Shown piece by piece: positions 16,350-17,487 of a stretch of 17,487 nucleotides of DNA. Source of the stretch: Desulfobacterales bacterium HSG17. GTDB taxonomy: Bacteria > Desulfobacterota > Desulfobacteria > Desulfobacterales > Desulfococcaceae. Numbering within the stretch: the first letter of the stretch is position 1; each line of letters opens with the position of its first letter. The notes beneath the pieces were generated by a model, which was given only the letters and a program-made list of their open reading frames with translations, was not told the DNA's origin and did no database searches. Position numbers and translations under genes: made by a program. The stretch lies in the NCBI GenBank assembly GCA_030377945.1, contig JAUCGD010000056.1, positions 1 to 17,487 on the forward strand, in the 5' to 3' direction.

Positions 16350-16790
16350 CTATGTATCAATGCTTTGAATTCTCTCAAGATGACGACCCCCTTCAAAACC
16401 GGTATCCAACCAGATTTGAACAAGTTCATATGCAAGGATATCACCCACAAGGCGGCCTCCAAGAACTAATATATTGGAATCATTATGGAGCCTGCTCATT
16501 TTAGCAGAAAACACATCAGAACAACGGGCTGCTCTTACATTGACAAAACGATTGGCTGTCATTGACATGCCAAGACCGGTGCCGCAAAGTAGGATACCTT
16601 TTAGAAATTGACCTTCTGAAACAGCCCTGGCAACTTTTTTACCATAATCCACATAGTTGACAGATGCCTCACTTGTTGTACCGGCATCTTCTACAAAATA
16701 ACCTTTATTAAAAAGATAGGTCTTGATTTTTTCTTTTAATTCAAAGGCTGCGTGGTCACTTCCGATTATAATGGACTTTTCTTTATCCAT
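16350..16790 (-). CDS. rpiB: Ribose-5-phosphate isomerase B
   Basis: Interconverts ribose-5-phosphate and ribulose-5-phosphate in the non-oxidative pentose phosphate pathway; the ribulose-5-phosphate is the RibB substrate made further down this same gene series. The 146 residues show 'IIIGSDHAAFELK' (7-19), 'VDYGKKVA', the catalytic Cys69 in 'GILLCGTGLGMSM', and 'RLHNDSNILVLGGR'. This is the RpiB/LacAB fold. The start ATG has an AGG about 9 nt upstream. It lies between acpP and glyA with short gaps. Family members active on allose-6-phosphate exist, but the context favours RpiB. Confidence 0.96.
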   Translation of the reverse strand: MDKEKSIIIGSDHAAFELKEKIKTYLFNKGYFVEDAGTTSEASVNYVDYGKKVARAVSEGQFLKGILLCGTGLGMSMTANRFVNVRAARCSDVFSAKMSRLHNDSNILVLGGRLVGDILAYELVQIWLDTGFEGGRHLERIQSIDT

Positions 16791-16822
16791 TTTCTTTACC
16801 TGCCTTAAAGTTTTGCCCTGCT

Positions 16823-17056
16823 TTAAAATTTTGATTTAATAAAATCAATGGCATCCTGGACAGTGAGCAGTTTTTCAGCATCGTCCTCATCAATTTCAAT
16901 TTCAAAAATTTCTTCCATTGACATGACCAGCTCCACAATTGTCAAGGAATCGGCTCCAAGATCTTCAATTAAAGATGCCTCTGGAACAAGATCTTCAATA
17001 TCAATGCCGGGTATTTTCTGGGCAATCACTTTTCTTACTTTGGTTTCAACTGTCAT
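16823..17056 (-). CDS. acpP: Acyl carrier protein
   Basis: A 77-residue acidic four-helix protein that carries growing fatty acyl chains on a phosphopantetheine arm attached to Ser37 ('GADSLTIVELVMSMEE'). The DSL motif has Thr rather than Asp after Leu; the surrounding helix II is otherwise standard. It follows rpmF by 21 nt and precedes rpiB by 32 nt. No fabF, fabG, fabD, fabH or plsX gene lies next to it in the window, although such genes often do in other bacteria. AAAGGAGT is present 12 nt before the ATG, a long spacing. Confidence 0.96.
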   Translation of the reverse strand: MTVETKVRKVIAQKIPGIDIEDLVPEASLIEDLGADSLTIVELVMSMEEIFEIEIDEDDAEKLLTVQDAIDFIKSKF

Positions 17057-17077
17057 GATTCAGATTGACTCCTTTAA

Positions 17078-17266
17078 CTATTCATCATCATCAACCGGAT
17101 CATTTATGCTTCTGCCCTTATATGCTCCACATTCAGGACAAGCTGTATGGGGAAGCTTTGGTTCCTGACATTCAGGGCATACAGTCACTGTAGGCGCACT
17201 TGTTTTATAATGTGTTCTTCTTTTTCTTCCTCTTGCTTTAGAACTTTTCTGCTTTGGTACTGCCAT
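17078..17266 (-). CDS. rpmF: 50S ribosomal protein L32
   Basis: A small protein of the large ribosomal subunit, 62 residues. It starts with the diagnostic 'MAVPKQKSSKARGRKRR' and has an intact zinc ribbon: Cys30, Cys33, Cys43 and Cys46 ('CPECQEPKLPHTACPECG'). The C-terminus is acidic ('DPVDDDE'), which is a little longer than in many L32 proteins. AGGAGAG lies 5 nt before the ATG. It is the first gene of the minus-strand series in this window. Confidence 0.97.
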   Translation of the reverse strand: MAVPKQKSSKARGRKRRTHYKTSAPTVTVCPECQEPKLPHTACPECGAYKGRSINDPVDDDE

Positions 17267-17487
17267 TGATCTCTCCTAAGTATACTATTTTATTTAAATT
17301 TCTATAATTATATGCCAAGTATAATAAAACACATTTAAATACCTTAATTCATTTAAAGTGTCAAGAAAATTTAAAGCCCAGAAATTAAAAATACCTCCAC
17401 TGGAATTTGCAGCAAACATTTAAAATCCCTTTTAATAAAATTATACTTTTGTATGTATAAAAATTGCACTTGTATTTTCAGTCTGTT
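17267..17487 (-). other. Leader and right-edge region upstream of rpmF
   Basis: AT-rich DNA upstream of the minus-strand series. A 41-codon reading frame (17419 down to 17294) with an AAGGGA ribosome-binding-like site 6 nt upstream is visible. Its product, beginning 'MFAANSSGGIFNFWALNF', is not recognised, and the best promoter candidate lies inside it, so I do not call it a gene. The DUF177/yceD gene that often precedes rpmF is not visible in the 220 bp available. Confidence 0.35.
17336..17364 (-). promoter_or_regulatory. Candidate sigma-70 promoter for the rpmF series
   Basis: On the minus strand a perfect -35 hexamer TTGACA (17364-17359) is followed after 17 bp by TATTTA (17341-17336), an imperfect -10. 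A stand-alone TATAAT lies further down at 17312-17307 without a good -35. Either could drive the operon. Confidence 0.4.

Noticed and set aside
17294..17419. A 41-codon minus-strand frame before rpmF with a good ribosome-binding-like site
   Set aside because: The product is unrecognised, rich in aromatic residues encoded by AT-rich codons, and overlaps the best promoter candidate. Conservation would be needed to call it.
1..17487. CRISPR arrays, tRNA/rRNA genes, insertion sequences or phage genes
   Set aside because: I saw no regular spaced repeats, no tRNA-like cloverleaf, no transposase or integrase frame and no terminal inverted repeats with target duplications.

Overview
The window reads as chromosome of an AT-rich sulfate-reducing-type bacterium, most likely Desulfobacterota (Desulfobacteraceae-like). 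The grounds are the conserved run rpmF, acpP, rpiB, glyA, dCMP deaminase, nrdR, ribD, ribE, ribBA, ribH, nusB, the 'EKPTYEELEKRIQKL' coiled-coil start of a histidine kinase, DUF1573 proteins, and a probable selenocysteine codon. The taxonomy is inferred from gene content and style, not from a marker-gene comparison.

Left part (1-4760). A minus-strand gene (207-1655) encodes a protein with a C-terminal diadenylate cyclase (DAC/DisA_N) domain whose usual RHR motif is altered. It diverges from a plus-strand two-component pair: a PAS/HisKA_3 sensor kinase and a NarL-type response regulator. Three short perfect palindromes follow the regulator, then three small orphan genes: a Cys-rich 64-aa protein, a 90-aa protein with Arg-Arg repeats spaced six residues apart, and a 74-aa protein with a basic DRR tail. 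A weak AT-rich hairpin lies in the convergent gap at 4664-4762.

Right part (4763-17266). All 16 genes lie on the minus strand with small gaps, so they read leftwards as one long transcription unit or a few. In transcription order: L32, acyl carrier protein, RpiB, GlyA, dCMP deaminase and NrdR; then the complete riboflavin set RibD, RibE, RibBA, RibH; NusB; a metallo-beta-lactamase-fold hydrolase; PabB and a PabC-like lyase (4-aminobenzoate for folate); an AsmA-like membrane-anchored protein; a secreted DUF1573 protein; and a HAD phosphatase. The biosynthetic theme is ribose-5-phosphate, one-carbon/folate, nucleotide and flavin metabolism. No FMN riboswitch and no pabA are visible.

The most notable observation is the DUF1573 gene (5433-6146). 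It is split by one in-frame TGA that falls exactly where the family has the first Cys of its Cys-Gly-Cys motif. The frame stays open and family-like on both sides, and a small hairpin with G in the apical loop starts 16 nt after the TGA. I read it as a secreted selenoprotein with a Sec-Gly-Cys motif.
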